Assembly (NCBI GenBank): GCA_963580285.1
Contig: OY757015.1
Location: 150,410,082 to 150,474,081, forward strand
DNA: 64,000 nt
Source: Lucinisca nassula
Taxonomy: Eukaryota; Mollusca; Bivalvia; Lucinida; Lucinidae
Reading direction: 5' to 3'
Shown in pieces: positions 22,434 to 33,300 of this stretch. Numbering within the stretch: the stretch's first letter is position 1; each line of letters opens with the position of its first letter. The translations under genes were made by a program, and so were the position numbers. The notes beneath the pieces are model-generated. The model made no database searches. It was not told the origin of the DNA and saw only the letters and a program-made list of their open reading frames with translations.

Positions 22434-23442
22434 ACATAGATGCTTGCATAGAAGTTGTCATTCCTAGATACAAGCTTACAGCAAATAACATTAATGAAGC
22501 TCATATAGTTTTTCAGCAATTGACTTGAACGTAAGGATGAATGCTAGGGTTGACACATTATTTAACAAGGTCAGTGAACCCTAAAATGTAGGTCAAGGTC
22601 AAATGTGGATGCTTATATGATAGTCACTATCACCAAATGTTAGTTCATACCAGCTATCATTAATGAAGCTCTTATAGTTCTTAAGAAATGGACTTGACCA
22701 TTTGGGAGAATGCTATGGTGGCCGCAACAAGTTACAAAGTCAGTGAACCATGCAATGTAGGTGAAGGCCAAACACGGTTGCCTGCATAAAAATCGTCCTT
22801 CCTAGATGCAAACTTGTGTCAAGTATCATTAATGAAGCTCTAATAGTAATGTTCTGGACTTGAACATTTGGGAGAATGCTAGGGTTGACATTTTAAATCA
22901 CAAAGTCAATGATCCATGAAGTTGCATTTTGTTTTGCTTGTATTGGAGCTAAACGTCCTCGTCAACACTATTTAGGTCATTTTGGAGATGTTGCTTCCAA
23001 TTTTGTGGGACGTTTACCTGACGCTGAGGTGAAATGACACCTCAAGCCCTGCCGCCCAATGAAGCCAGAAGGCTTATATATGCTTTGGACGATCTGACTC
23101 ACAGCGCTTTGCCTGGGCAGGCTTTGTCCTAAGCAGTTTACCAGTACTCGTGTGTGGTCAGACTCAGCTCTGTGTGTAAGCATCATGCAGCCCAATCTAT
23201 TTCTCTAAGCCCCGATGGGCAGGGGTGAATTAAAGGTTGCATTATAGTTGCCATCCCTAGATGCAAGATTGTACCAAGTAGCATTAATAAAGCACTTATA
23301 GTTCTTGAAAAAATGAGCCTGAATATTAGTTTGATGCAATTGTTTACAAAGTCAGTGAGTCATGAAATGTAGGTCAAGATCAAAATATGTATGCTTGAAT
23401 TTAAGTTACCATCCACAGATACAAGTTTGTACCAAGTATCAC
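22434..23442. repeat. About 160-bp tandem array interrupted by a SINE
   Basis: Units share GAACCATGAAATGTAG, GTATCATTAATGAAGCTC and TTGGGAGAATGCTAGGG. Three units precede and one to two follow the SINE at 22929-23235. Confidence 0.55.
22929..23235 (-). mobile_element. SINE with 8-bp target duplication
   Basis: GTTGCATT at 22921-22928 and 23236-23243 brackets the element. On the plus strand it begins with the inverted tail TTGTTTTGCTTGTATTGGAG and ends in CCCCGATGGGCAGGGG. Confidence 0.75.
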
Positions 23443-23670
23443 TAACCCTTTTTGTACCAAATGGAATCTTCCTCCTTATATATAGCAGGAGTCCATTTCA
23501 AAATTTAGGGGTGTCAGGTTGTGTTTTTATCAAAATTTATTTGGAAAATGACTCCGCTTTTAGCAAACAGTGGAGGCCCTGATCAGACAACGCATTCTGC
23601 GGCGTCTGATCTGGGCCTGCACTGTTTGCCAAGGTACCCCTTTAGGGGTTTCTGGTACTACAAGGGTTAC
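23443..23670. mobile_element. CCCATTTCAGACC-family MITE, inverted copy
   Basis: AACCCTTTTTGTACC at the left end and GGGGTTTCTGG...AAGGGTTA at the right end match the family at 44291-44511 in inverse orientation. The GACGCCGCAGA-type hairpin is present. Confidence 0.6.
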
Positions 23671-23743
23671 TGCTTGAGAAATGAACTTTACATTTTGGTG
23701 AACTCTAGGATGGTTGCAAATGATGATGGTTTAACAAACGGAT

Positions 23744-24047
23744 TTTGTTTGTTTGATTTGAGGTTTAACGTCCCCGTCAACACTGTAAAGGTCATTTTGG
23801 AGACGTTGCTTCCAATTTTATGGGACTTTTACCCGACATTGAGATGAAATGACATCTCAAGCCCTGTCCCCCAATGAAACCAATAGGGTTTATTAGCATG
23901 GGCGGTCCGCCTCACACCGCGGTTCCTGGACAGGCTTAGATCCTCTAAGCGGTTTACCAGTACTAGTGTGCGGGCTGGATTCAGCTCTGCATGGAAGCAT
24001 CATGCAGCCCATATATTTCTGAAAGCCCCTATGGGCGGGGGAAGGGC
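23744..24047 (-). mobile_element. SINE with 13-bp target duplication
   Basis: TTAACAAACGGAT at 23731-23743 and TTAACAAATGGAT at 24048-24060 (one mismatch) flank it. Same family as 19883-20190, opposite orientation. Confidence 0.75.
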
Positions 24048-24277
24048 TTAACAAATGGATGAATGAACAGACGGACAGACAAAAAGATGAAAAATTGGAC
24101 TCCAAATATCAAATTAAACTTTGTTGCTAAGGTGTATCCATTTACATCAACCCTTAAAAGGCCAAGCAAAACTGGGGCAAGCAACATTCTGATATTTTAA
24201 TTATCAATTTGTCTTCAATAACTAAAACAGAAAGTACTTGAAAATATTGTCTACCTCAGTTGTGCTGGGTGTTTTAA

Positions 24278-24469
24278 CCATTATCTTGCTGAATATTCAT
24301 CTAAGCCACACCCATTTCTGTCTATCAACCAATCAAATTACTTGGTGTAATTTATTGCTACAAAATCATGAACTGAATGTCAAACAGTGTAGATCCTGAT
24401 CAGAAGCCATCTGATCTGGATCTACACTGTTTGCAAAGACAGGGGTTGTTGTGAACAGCTAGATAAGGG
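24278..24469. mobile_element. CCCTTATCCTGCTGA-family TTAA MITE
   Basis: TTAA at 24274-24277 and 24470-24473 flank ends CCATTATCTTGCTGAATATT and AGATAAGGG. The hairpin core GATCAGAAGCCATCTGATC is present. Confidence 0.65.
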
Positions 24470-24649
24470 TTAAAGATTAAAGATGATGTAATGCATTCAC
24501 AATAAGAGCAAATTGATTTTATATACATGAATTTTCAACAACGATGAGTATGAAAATATTCAGGGATGTAATATTTTACAATTAAAGATACATATAACAT
24601 CACAACACTATTGAAATTGCACATTGAGTAGTTTAGCAAAAATGAAGTT

Positions 24650-25500
24650 TAGGCACATAGTGGCCGAATTTGACATAGACATAAAACAGGTCAAGGTCAG
24701 CCTAAAGTCATCATCTGAATGTACTTGATAGGGATGCTGCATTCCAAGTTTCAAGATCACCAGTCCTGAGAAGATTTTCAAAATGGTTTTTAATATAAAG
24801 TAAAACTTCAATGGCTCGAACACCAATGGCCCGTTTACCATGGCGGAGTCGAACCAGTTCTTGAGCCCCTGGGGAAATATGCTCTGCATAACAAATAGTG
24901 GGGGATAATTTAGGAGAGTTTCGTCTTTTATATTACAAATGTATGCTGTGTGTACTCATTAGAATCGTCTCCATGAGGCGTATGCTGTGTGTACTCAATA
25001 AAGTCACCTCCATGAGGCGATTCTAATGAGTACACAGAGCATACATTTTCATGACAAAATACTGTATAGATGCCCAAAAGTATCTCGTTATGCCTCCTGA
25101 CAGTAACCGCAGTGGCTCGAACTACCCCTGTCTCGAACAGATTTTTGAGGATCCAAAGGTGTTCGAGCCATCGAAGTTCGACTGTATATGGCTATAGTTG
25201 CCATCTTGGCCAAGTGACCAAAATCGCATAAACTTTCTTCCATTCCATATAGCTTTACATGTAATTTGGTTTCAAGCAGCCAAGCAGTTTTAGAGGAGAA
25301 GTTAATGATATGGAACCTAAAGGTCAGTAAAATACCTTGACATTTGCTGTTTGTAAAAGTTTGTTTAGCAAATTGCATATATCAACCCAGAATCTGAAAA
25401 ATCCACAGTTTGGTCTTGTTTTACATACAAAAGTCTAAGCGACAAAATTTCACCTTTATGCAAAATAGGTCAAGGTCAACCGGGGGTCATCATTTGACAG
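24650..25500. repeat. Fragment of the GGTCAAGGTCA element split by a TIR element
   Basis: 24650-24795 and 25190-25500 match the cores of 36772-42036 (CAGGTCAAGGTCA, TCATCATTTGA, CCAAGTTTCAAG). The gap is occupied by the element at 24797-25188. Confidence 0.5.
24797..25188. mobile_element. TIR element CTTCAATGGCTCGAACACC, with fold-back inside
   Basis: AACTTCAATGGCTCGAACACC near 24805 and GGTGTTCGAGCCATCGAAGT near 25158 are inverse ends. A GGCGGTTCTA-family fold-back (24940-25046) sits inside. The same arrangement occurs at 45491-46358. Confidence 0.55.
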
Positions 25501-25881
25501 GTCATTTTTCTATATAATCTATCCATTTTTAAATCATATTATATTCAAGGCCCCACTATAATGGACAGTGTTATAAAGATGAAGGCAGACTGTGTCTAAA
25601 CTTCATTTTTGCCACAATTTTGTGAAATTTATTCTGACTACACAACATTTTTATCCACTGGATAGAAGCAAATTGTGCAATATAAACATCTAACAGATGT
25701 GCGAGAACAAATTCAAGACATTTAAAACTGTTTGGGACTATAAATTACAACAATAAATACACAAATTTGAACAATTCAGATATCCGTTGGAACCAGCCCA
25801 ACATAATATCATTATCAAATAGCTTAACACTTCTGCGGCATCTGACCTGGGCCTGCACTTGAAAACAAATGTCAGTTAATC
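25501..25881. other. No recognisable gene; hairpin scrap
   Basis: 25500-25535 is half of the ATAGATTATATAGAAAA hairpin family. Otherwise AT-rich intron. Confidence 0.4.
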
Positions 25882-25940
25882 TCAGCTATTATGCAGCTCA
25901 TCAAAACTATTGATGTTATTCAAACTGTCAAAACTCTCAC
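25882..25940 (-). CDS. Alternative read-through C-terminus of the TRPC-like gene
   Basis: If the GTGAGA donor at 25940 is not used, translation continues in frame through SESFDSLNNINSFDELHNS and stops at TGA (25884-25882). Either this is the true end of the protein or of one isoform, or it is intron. Sequence alone cannot decide. Confidence 0.4.
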
Positions 25941-26172
25941 TATATTCAAACTTTTTCCAGTATCTAAGAAGGTTCTTCTTACTTGAGGGCTTGCCCTGGT
26001 TCAAGTTCGGAGTCTTCATCCCATTGTTTCGGAGTATTTCAAGCAGTTCATATCTAAATGATGAGATATCTTGCTTCAGTTCATTAATATCATCCTCTGT
26101 GACACCCTCACCACGTTGGGGACCCCGCGTTCTGGACATGATGTAACGCTTTATAAGATCTCGCATTACAGC
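25941..26172 (-). CDS. TRPC-like channel gene, conserved C-terminal exon
   Basis: On the minus strand, TTACAG (AG at 26174-26173) opens the exon in phase 0 with AVMRDLIKRYIM, then GVTEDDINELKQDISSFRYE and LLEILRNNGMKTP. The DINELKQDISSFRYE block is a hallmark of the TRPC/TRP-gamma proximal C-terminus, just after the calmodulin/IP3-receptor-binding region. 232 nt leave one base over, matching the phase of the exon at 2831. The donor is A|GTGAGA (GT at 25940-25939). If this donor is skipped, the frame continues 19 codons to TGA at 25884-25882, giving a shorter C-terminus. Exon identity is firm; the exact 3' boundary is less so. Confidence 0.85.
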
Positions 26173-26231
26173 CTGTAATGGTATAAAATAATTTTGTTTA
26201 CATTTGTTGTTGCTCTTGTGTTGGGTTTTAA

Positions 26232-26400
26232 CCCATAAGGCTCGAAGAAAAAAATGCATCTGAAATGTTGTCTGTTTATGTCGTCTGCTGCTCTTCTTGC
26301 AAACTTTTTAACATATTGCATACAGGCAAACAGTGTGGACCCTGATTAGACTGCAGTCTGACCTGGGTCCAAACTGTTTACAACACTGACTTAAAGTAAC
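26232..26400. mobile_element. TTAA MITE beside the TRPC exon
   Basis: TTAA at 26228-26231 then CCCATAAGGC...; internally a GTGGACCCTGATTAGACTGC / CTGACCTGGGTCCAAAC hairpin. Family as at 45873-46113. It begins about 55 bp upstream (in the gene's direction) of the exon acceptor at 26173. Confidence 0.55.
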
Positions 26401-26445
26401 CAAAAAACCAGTCATCAGATGACCATTGTTGTAAATGGTATAGTA

Positions 26446-26641
26446 ACTCTTATCCTCCTGTTCATGACAACTCCTATCTGTGGAAACAGTGTAGATCCAG
26501 ATCTGAAGAAGCCATCTGATCAGGATCTACACTGTTTGACATTCAGTTCATGGATTTGTAAGAATAAATCACATCAAGTAATCTGATTGGTTCAAAGTCA
26601 GAAATGGGTGTGGCTAAACTGAATATTCAGAAGGATAAGGG
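26446..26641. mobile_element. CCCTTATCCTGCTGA-family MITE
   Basis: Right end GGATAAGGG is followed by TTAA (26642-26645). The hairpin core GATCCAGATCTGAAG...CTGATCAGGATC is present. The left end (CTCTTATCCTCCTG) is mutated. Confidence 0.6.
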
Positions 26642-26785
26642 TTAAGGATTATTTTCTGTCATGTGAGGAAAAGAGATAGAACAGACATCCAGAAGACGAG
26701 ATGACAGGGGAAGGGAAAAGAGGAAGATAAGACATCACAAAAACACACCTATATTGTTTTGACTCCTTTGAACCCCACTTTTATA

Positions 26786-27050
26786 TACAGTCCAACCTGT
26801 GTTAAGGGGAATGGGAACACCTGGCATATTTTTCCGCCATTTTTCAAAGGGAGACAACTTTCAGGACTTCCTGTTTGCCTTTCTATAAGCCCTGTCCCAC
26901 TGAAAAAGGGGTCAACTCTTAAAGGAAAGAATTGGCTCCTCTGGAGCAAATTCTTTCCTTTAAGAGTTGACCCCTATTGACATGGGAAACAAAAATACTT
27001 TTGCAGGAGTTGCCTCCCCTGAAGGTGTTCCCATTCCCCTTAAGCAAGTA
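26786..27050. mobile_element. Left part of a TIR/fold-back element that hosts the LTR element
   Basis: AGTCCAACCTGTGTTAAG (26789) is mirrored by CTAAGACAGGTTTGACTG at 36664-36681, beyond the LTR element. Inside are the pair GGGGAATGGGAACACCT / AGGTGTTCCCATTCCCC and a 65-bp palindrome (26909-26974) with GGGTCAACTCTTAAAGGAAA arms. The LTR retrotransposon entered at AAGTA (27046-27050). Confidence 0.6.
27046..27050. repeat. Target-site duplication, left (AAGTA)
   Basis: AAGTA directly precedes the 5' LTR and recurs at 36524-36528 directly after the 3' LTR. Confidence 0.9.
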
Positions 27051-27548
27051 TGTTACGAGATGGAATAGGAAACCTCTCTGGTGCTTATGCACATCTAAAT
27101 TATTTTAGTAGATATATGGTAGGGCGGTGTGAGTGAAATATTTTAGGTGAAATATGGTACGCAAGCTATGCGGCTCCATGAACAAGTCATGCACATATCA
27201 TACGATGTATGCATGAGTGGTTTATAGAGAGCTGTTTTTACAATACAGGGGGCCGCTAAAAGGCCGAGTCCTATAGAATTTGCCTAAAAATCGCCAACCG
27301 CCAAATTGTGCCATATATGATTTTTATTCCCGTCAAGTGTTGTGTGGGTGTTCGTTTTGACAGGAGTCATGTCATTGATTATAGGGTCGTTTTATCAATT
27401 TTTCCTATGGGAAATATACTATTTGAACGCAAATCCATTGTCTACTCGATTTTTGCTATCTAGCTTTGTTTGTGGCCGGTATCTCCACTTCCCCACGAAC
27501 AAAGCAAGGTAATACGAGTAGGCATGATTTTCCGGTAGTATTCATAGA

Positions 27549-27556
27549 TATATAAA
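27549..27556 (+). promoter_or_regulatory. Candidate LTR TATA box
   Basis: A TATATAAA-type sequence lies about 400 bp upstream of the AATAAA at 27958, compatible with a U3-R layout. It is duplicated in the 3' LTR at 34477-34484. Confidence 0.4.
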
Positions 27557-27957
27557 CCCTGAAAAAAGCGGACACCTTAGCAGCAGGTCAAGTTGTAAAG
27601 AGTAAACACAACATTGTGACGGGGAAATAGAAAGTATATTGAAAGGTATGTTTAATCTATGTTTAGTATTATTTTTGTATGAACATGCTTGTAGGTTTTG
27701 GAGGGGTTTACTTCTAGTATACCCCAACTTTCTGAAGCCTATTCTGAATTCACTGTTGTGGCCTGTAGTGATTAGGCTACTAGCTTTGCCAGCTAGACGT
27801 CGCAGAATTGATCCCAGGCTTCTCCAGTAGTAGAATGAGTCTTTCTAAGTGAGGTCCTGTCTCATGCTGACCCTAGATGTTGGTGAGACGTAAAGTTTGG
27901 ACACCCGCTCATTCTAGATTCATTTAGGCTTTTAGACCCCTTTTGTAGAATGTAATT

Positions 27958-27963
27958 AATAAA
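27958..27963 (+). terminator. Candidate LTR polyadenylation signal
   Basis: AATAAA inside the 5' LTR; the counterpart in the 3' LTR is at 34886-34891, where it would end the transcript. Confidence 0.45.
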
Positions 27964-29438
27964 CGCCGGGTCACTTGTTTGATCCATGACTTGTGACTGG
28001 CTGTGGTTAGAAAACCGTGGTTCCGTCCCAATATGATATTAGGTGTAGAGGGGACGAAAACTTAAGACGGGTTTAACCACATCTTCATCGTCAGGGCAAA
28101 CTCATACAAGAGCCTGTTGGGTTATCCGTGATGATGAACCGTAATGAATTTTATTTTACAAGCATGTTCACGTTGATTAGAAATAATTTTGTTCAAGAAG
28201 AATTACGAGTTCATTTTGTAATGATGCCGTTTTTGTCTGATAACTCAGTTTGTGCATGTATGTACATATAAAGAACGTGATGATGATAAGTGGGAGTATT
28301 TGGTCGCCACACGTCATAACGGCCTGAGCGGCGGGGATGACGTCAGCTGCGTCATCGGCGTCGCGAGGACGGTTGTGACGGGGTGCCTACCAAATAGAGA
28401 GAATTTACGGCAAACAGTGTTGGCCCATATGAGACACTAACAAATGTTGTAGATTATAGATGAAAATCTTCTGTTGTAGTTTCTATCTGTTATTAATGTA
28501 TTGAATTTGTGAATAGCTATATTTGTGAGCCGTGTCGCGGAGAAGGATATGAAATAGAGATTGTTATGTTTCCTGTAATTGGCGGCTGACCAGGTAGCGC
28601 AATGGCGTGGTCTGTTCAATTGCCTCTTACTTGTGATAATGTAGTGAGCACAAATTTGATGAGTATTATGCTCAGTAGTAGTGAGCATTAATTGATTTCT
28701 GTAGTGCTCAGTAAGGAAACATGAACTTTGAGTATTATTGTGTCAAGCGCTGGGTGCTGATAATTTGATGCACAGTCAAGTTGAGTTCTGCTGTACGGTT
28801 ATTTGTCGCATGCACTAATCAGCCTGTATGTCTGGTCGGCGCATGCGCAATAACGGTATATGCATGAACATATTCTTACTTCTCCGGGAGGGGGATCATG
28901 ATGTAGCATGTATGTTTTGTGACTCGTTTCTAGTCCCGTTATCGTAATTTGCAGGCATAACAATGTGTGACCTGCTGCTCCCTGCTTCATAGCAGCAGGT
29001 ACTGGTACGACGCTAGGCGTTAGGGTCCAGCAAGGGCGGACAGACCGCCGTAATCAGCGCCTACCAGGATAGAAGCAGATTCTTCTAAATCATTGTTCGT
29101 TGTAAACAAATGTGATCAGGGAAGAGGTCAACTTACCTTATTTGGACGATCACTAAACGTTTGATCAGCAAACGTGATCTCTAATCCTAGGATAATCAAC
29201 TATGTTGATAGACTAGTTTTACTAGTTCGCGAGAGGAAGTGTCACGCGAGTGGGGGATTCACCCCAAGTTATAAACTGGCCAGTCGCGTTTTGTGTTGTT
29301 TCTTTTTTTGTTGTTGTTTTTGTTGTTTGCTTCTGTAGGTATTCACGTCACCCGTTCCGAGCACAGAACAGTGTTTTGCCTTCGGAGCGGACGTCGTGAG
29401 TTGGCTACAGAAGCAACAAATTGTGATGTTTTGTGTTA

Positions 29439-29512
29439 GTAAGTGTTGTATGTAGATACTGTAAATAATTCATGTCATTCATTTAACATCTTTCTTGTGC
29501 CTTACCCCACAG
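29439..29512 (+). other. Candidate 74-bp leader intron within the LTR
   Basis: A perfect GTAAGT donor (29439-29444) and a pyrimidine-rich TTGTGCCTTACCCCACAG acceptor (AG 29511-29512) flank 74 AT-rich bases near the LTR end. Splicing here would shorten the leader without touching the ORF. Speculative. Confidence 0.3.
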
Positions 29513-29597
29513 CTGCCCGTGCACCTGTCAGAGATCACGCTCGGTTTTCTTGTCAGCATGGGGGTTTGCGGGACGCCGTAAACCCACATGTAACATT

Positions 29598-29615
29598 TGG
29601 TGTCAGTGAAGTGAG
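29598..29615 (+). promoter_or_regulatory. Primer-binding site, tRNA-Leu-like
   Basis: TGGTGTCAGTGAAGTGAG starts 2 bases after the 5' LTR. TGGTGTCAG is complementary to the CTGACACCA 3' end of leucine tRNAs; complementarity beyond it is imperfect. Confidence 0.6.
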
Positions 29616-30331
29616 GATTTGATCTCTGGCTGGTGTTCCCGGCTGTGGAACAGCACATTGATACTCTGAATCATCAACTTTAAAAAAAAAAAAAAAAATG
29701 CATTGACAGCCACATTTAGAAATTAACTTGAATCTTCCTTCCTGCGTTGATGAAGTGCGAAACCCATGTATTCAACTGAATGGATACTGACAAGTCGATA
29801 ATTTCTGAGCAGGAAGGCAAGGCAAACCCCACTTTTTCTTGGTAACGAAAAATTTAAGTAGACCCCACTTAATTGTGTTACCTGGCATTCTACTAAGTTA
29901 AATTGGAGCTACTAATTGATCTTACCCACACATGGTTCTGACGTAGTGACGTTAACAATTTACTGACGTTGACATAACGTTAGCGTTAATATTTACGCTG
30001 TGGCTTGAGGTTAGGTATGACGTAATAGAAACATTAATGGTGACTTGTTATGATCGGAGTTTTGTAATGTGATAAAACTTCGGATTGTAGCATTTTACTG
30101 TAAACGTCGTCAGTTTATGACGTCATATTAGACTACCAGTACGCAACGTCATACTGTGCTGAAAGCATTTGACATTTCAAATCGCGTGTGCTTTAATAAC
30201 TAACGTTTTAGTTAGATTAACGCGTATAACACATATCTTAACGTTTTAGTTAAGCCCATTCAATCATCACTGATCATAACTGATCAGTTTATAGTGGTTT
30301 TGATAGTAACGTGAGATTTACGTTATCAATA
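29616..30331 (+). other. Untranslated leader of the LTR element
   Basis: About 700 bp between the primer site and the likely Gag start, with an A17 run at 29682-29698 and many TAACG/GACGT motifs. No ORF of note. Confidence 0.6.
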
Positions 30332-33300
30332 ATGGAGCGTTTAATGCAAATGGGAAAGGACTTAGGTTATGAGGGGAAGGAGTTACAAGGTTTTGTTAAA
30401 GAGCAGCAGGATATTGAGCGGGCAGAAAGGCAAGAGCAAAGGGATTTAGAAAGGTTAAGGTCTGAAGAAAAGGAAAAGGAAAGGGTACATGAACTAGCTA
30501 AGTTAGAGGAAAAGGAAAAGGAAAGGGCACATGAACTAGCTATGTTGAATGTTAATAAGGAACTTGAAATAGCACGCATCAAGACTGAAAGGGAGGCAAA
30601 AGAGATTAGTGAGGCCCATTTAGAAAAAATAAAACATGGGTTTGAGCTACAGCACCAAGAATTAAGGAATCAGTTAGAAATGCAGAGAGCGAAGCTCGAG
30701 CTAGAATTTGAAAAGCAAAAAGCTGAGAAGGTGGCGCATGCCCGGGATCCTAAGTTACCTTATTTTGAAGAGGGTAAAGATAAAATGGATAGTTATTTAT
30801 CTAGGTTTGAGAAATATGCTACGGCTAATAAATGGGATAAGAGTGTTTGGGCCGCGTATTTAAGTGCATTGCTCAAAGGGCGCGCACTTGATGTATATGA
30901 CCGGTTGTCAAATGAGGATGCGGCGGATTATGAAAAGTTAAAGGACGCTTTATTAAAGAATTTTGACATGACAGAGCGCGGATTTAGGAAACAGTTTCGT
31001 TATAGTAGGCCCGAGAAATCAGAAACGTTCATACAGTTCAGTAGTAGACTGAGAAGTTATTTAGAAAAATGGCTTAATATGGCAAAGATAGAAAAATCTT
31101 TTCCGGCTGTCTGTGATTTCATGGCAAGGGATCAGTTCCTGGAGTCATGTAATAGAGAACTGTATGTGCATCTGAAGCCAAAACAGTTTGGTAATTTAGA
31201 TGAAATGGCTAGGGAGGCAGATTTGTTTGCAGAAGCGCGCGGGGGCGTATATAGTTGCATTAATAAGGGGCAACGCGATAATAGAGGCGCAGCGCAGGGT
31301 AAACAGGACAAAGTTGACTCGAACAAACCGAGTGGTAGACCGGATATCAAGTGTAGCATATGTGGTAAGGGGCATTTAACAATTAAATGTTTTAAGAACC
31401 CCGACAGGAAACAATTGTATAGCGCAGAGGTAGGAGCAACTGGAGTTGGGGATAGCGGTGTTAAAGAAAATTTTAACACGCGCGTAGAGACTCAAGGTTC
31501 TCAGGTTAAGAATGAGAATACGCAGAATGTAGGTCGTGGTTATACACGTGGTCGTGGTAATTTTAGAGGGTCTTTTCGCGGACGCGGTAAAAATAATAGC
31601 ACACCACGTGGCGCAGCACACCAAGTTAGTTTTTGTCAAACGGAAGTAACTAGGAAAGGTGATGAGATTGGAAGTATTTTTGAAAATAAGGTTGGTGATC
31701 CTTTGATTTCGGATAGGGAGGAGTGTAGTAAGGAAACTAGGGAAGGTGTCTGTTACTTCTTAAAGGCAAGGTTACCGACGGCACAAGGATTGGTTAATAA
31801 TAAAAAGGTGGTTGTATTAAGAGATACTGGGTGTACAGGCTGTGTCGTTCGGAGAAGTTTGGTTTCGGATAGTCAGTTAATAGGGAAGGAATCAAATGTT
31901 ACGTTGATTGATGAATCCACACAAAGGTATCCTTTGGCAATGATTGACATTGATTGTCCTTTTTTTACTGGGAAAACTGAAGCTTTGTGTATGGATGATA
32001 CGTTGTACGATTTGGTTATCGGTAACATTGATGGATCAAAACTTCCTGATATGTCTCATTTCTCAGCTGCGGCTGTAACTAGGTCTCAAACTAGGCAGGA
32101 TGAGAAGCCTTACAGAAAACTTAAGGTTCCCGATCAGATCATTAACGATGACAAGGAGGCTTTCAAGCAAGCTCAGGTTGATGATCCAACTTTGGAAAAC
32201 ATCAGGAAAAGGGTTGTATCTGGGAACAAGACTGTGAGTCGTGGTTTAAACCGAGGTGAAACTAGGTTTATTGAGAAAAAAGGTTTGGCATATAGGGAGT
32301 TCACCAAGGGTAACAAAGTCTCTTTCCAACTTGTGGTCCCTCAAAGTTTCCGAGGAAAGGTGTTGAAACTGGCTCATGAAACGCTTATGTCTGGACATAT
32401 GGGTATTAGGAAGACATTGGATAGAGTTGTAACTGAGTTTTACTGGCCCGGTATTTGCGGTGATGTCGCTAGATTTTGTAAATCTTGTGATATTTGTCAG
32501 AGAACTATTCAGAAAGGTCGGGTCACTAAAGTACCTCTAGGAAAAATGCCATTGATTGATACGCCATTTAAGAGGGTGGCAGTGGACATAGTTGGTCCAA
32601 TTGAGCCTCGATCTGATAGGAAATCTCGGTATATTTTAACCATGATAGATTATGCGACAAGGTATCCAGAGGCGATAGCTTTACCGAGTATTGAGACGGA
32701 ACGTGTCGCGGAAGCGCTTATTGAAATGTTTAGTAGGGTTGGCATTCCTGATGAAATGTTGACTGATTGTGGATCACAGTTTACTGCTGAGGTAATGAAG
32801 GAGGTCAGCAGACTTCTTTCTCTTCAACAGTTAACGTGTAGTCCGAGACACCCAATTTGCAACGGACTGATAGAGCGTTTCCACGCTACGTTAAAGCAGA
32901 TGTTACGTCGCATGTGTGCTGAACGTCCAAAAGATTGGGATAAATATCTTCCAGCCTTATTATTTGCGGTAAGGGAAGTCCCACAAGAGTCTTTAGGATA
33001 CTCCCCTTTTGAGTTGTTATATGGACGTAACGTCAGAGGTCCAATGGCAATATTAAGAGAATTATGGGCTGAAGAGGTACGCGATGAGCAAGTTCTTTCG
33101 ACGTATCAATACGTTATTGAGCTTAGGGAACGGTTAGAGCAGACATGCAAATTAGCGCGTGATAATTTAAAGAAGGTTCAGATTAAGCAGAAAGCTTATT
33201 ATGATAAAGGCGCGAGGTCGCGTAAATTTGACGTCGGCGACAAAGTACTGTTGTTACTACCGACAGACAGTAATAAATTATTGCTTCAATGGAAAGGTCC

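Larger units (their letters stand above)
27051..29595 (+). repeat. 5' LTR (2545 bp)
   Basis: Defined by direct comparison with 33979-36523. Candidate signals are TATATAAA near 27549-27556 and AATAAA at 27958-27963, so R would end near 27980 and U5 would be about 1.6 kb, unusually long. Visible differences from the 3' LTR are A/C at 27336 (34264) and T/A at 28603 (35531). Short open frames within it look non-coding. Confidence 0.9.

Noticed and set aside
27542..28990. Small frames in the LTR that are repeated in the 3' LTR
   Set aside because: They are identical only because the LTRs are identical; no domain, signal or context supports translation.
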